From Thermotogae bacterium (GTDB taxonomy: Bacteria; Thermotogota; Thermotogae; UBA12178), in the NCBI GenBank assembly GCA_003641795.1, contig QNAP01000133.1, forward strand, positions 1 to 5,220: 5,220 nucleotides of DNA, given 5' to 3'. The notes beneath the pieces are model-generated. The model worked only from the letters and a program-made list of their open reading frames with translations. It was not told the origin of the DNA and did no database searches. The position numbers and the translations under genes were made by a program. Shown here one piece after another: positions 5,111-5,220 of this stretch; within the stretch, counting starts at the first letter, position 1; each line of letters begins with the position of its first letter.

Positions 5111-5220
5111 GGCTGTCACCCAGCACTATCGAGACGACGACACCAAGCCCTGTCAGCGTGGCCACCATAGAACTACCACCATAACTCATGAACGGTAAGG
5201 GCATGCCCGTTGGGGGGAGA
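5103..5220 (-). CDS. ftsW: Cell division protein FtsW, C-terminal end only (SEDS peptidoglycan polymerase family)
   Basis: Only the last 38 codons are in the window; the start lies beyond the right edge. The readable residues contain the SEDS-family C-terminal signature PPTGMPLPF followed by SYGGSS, then a hydrophobic stretch (MVATLTGLGVVVSIVL) that would be the last membrane helix, and a very short polar tail ending GDSRG before a TGA stop. SEDS proteins are polytopic inner-membrane glycosyltransferases that polymerise lipid II together with a class B penicillin-binding protein. FtsW acts at the septum, while RodA is the elongation paralogue. The signature alone does not separate FtsW, RodA and SpoVE; the choice of FtsW rests on the adjacent murG and murC, the usual dcw order. 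The end of the gene overlaps the start of murG by 8 bases with the preferred murG start, or by 17 with the upstream GTG. Confidence 0.9.
   Translation of the reverse strand, partial: LPPTGMPLPFMSYGGSSMVATLTGLGVVVSIVLGDSRG
5116..5121 (-). promoter_or_regulatory. Ribosome binding site deciding the murG start
   Basis: GGGTGA on the minus strand inside the ftsW reading frame. The GGTGA part matches the downstream half of the full GGAGGTGA Shine-Dalgarno sequence and is five bases from GTG at 5110. The competing GTG at 5119 is part of this motif, so it cannot use it. Confidence 0.6.

Overview
The window looks like a piece of a thermotogal (Thermotogota, perhaps Thermotoga or Pseudothermotoga) chromosome. 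The reasons are the MurC variant motifs (TGTDGKTTTT and DYAHTP, which I recall from Thermotoga maritima MurC), frequent GTG starts, strong GGAGGTGA-type ribosome binding sites, and overlapping genes packed on one strand. The assignment to phylum is an inference from recalled family features, not a search result.

From about 566 to the right edge everything is coded on the minus strand, so the transcription order runs right to left: ftsW (3' end only) - murG - murC - lipM/lplA-like gene - rsmI - membrane M50 metalloprotease. Adjacent genes overlap by 4 to 16 bases, or sit within a few bases of each other, and there is no room for internal promoters or terminators, so this is very likely one translationally coupled operon. 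The first three genes are the tail of a division and cell wall (dcw) cluster: the SEDS protein FtsW, MurG (makes lipid II) and MurC (adds L-alanine to UDP-MurNAc). After murC come three genes with no direct wall role: a probable octanoyltransferase for lipoate assembly, the 16S rRNA C1402 ribose methyltransferase RsmI, and a short site-2-protease-like enzyme.

Positions 1-565 hold no convincing gene. About 1-436 is filled with inverted repeats on several scales. Two diverged copies of one bulged-stem element lie in opposite orientation (29-124 and 240-314). A perfect 38-base inverted repeat is placed at 134-171 and 388-425. An 18-bp hairpin lies at 389-436, and a long-range stem joins 194-212 to 336-354. 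The two bulged-stem copies keep the same TA bulge while changing paired bases on both sides of the stem, so folding (as RNA or single-stranded DNA) seems to be what is conserved. This is the least explained and most interesting part of the window. Bases 437-565 hold only a weak hairpin.
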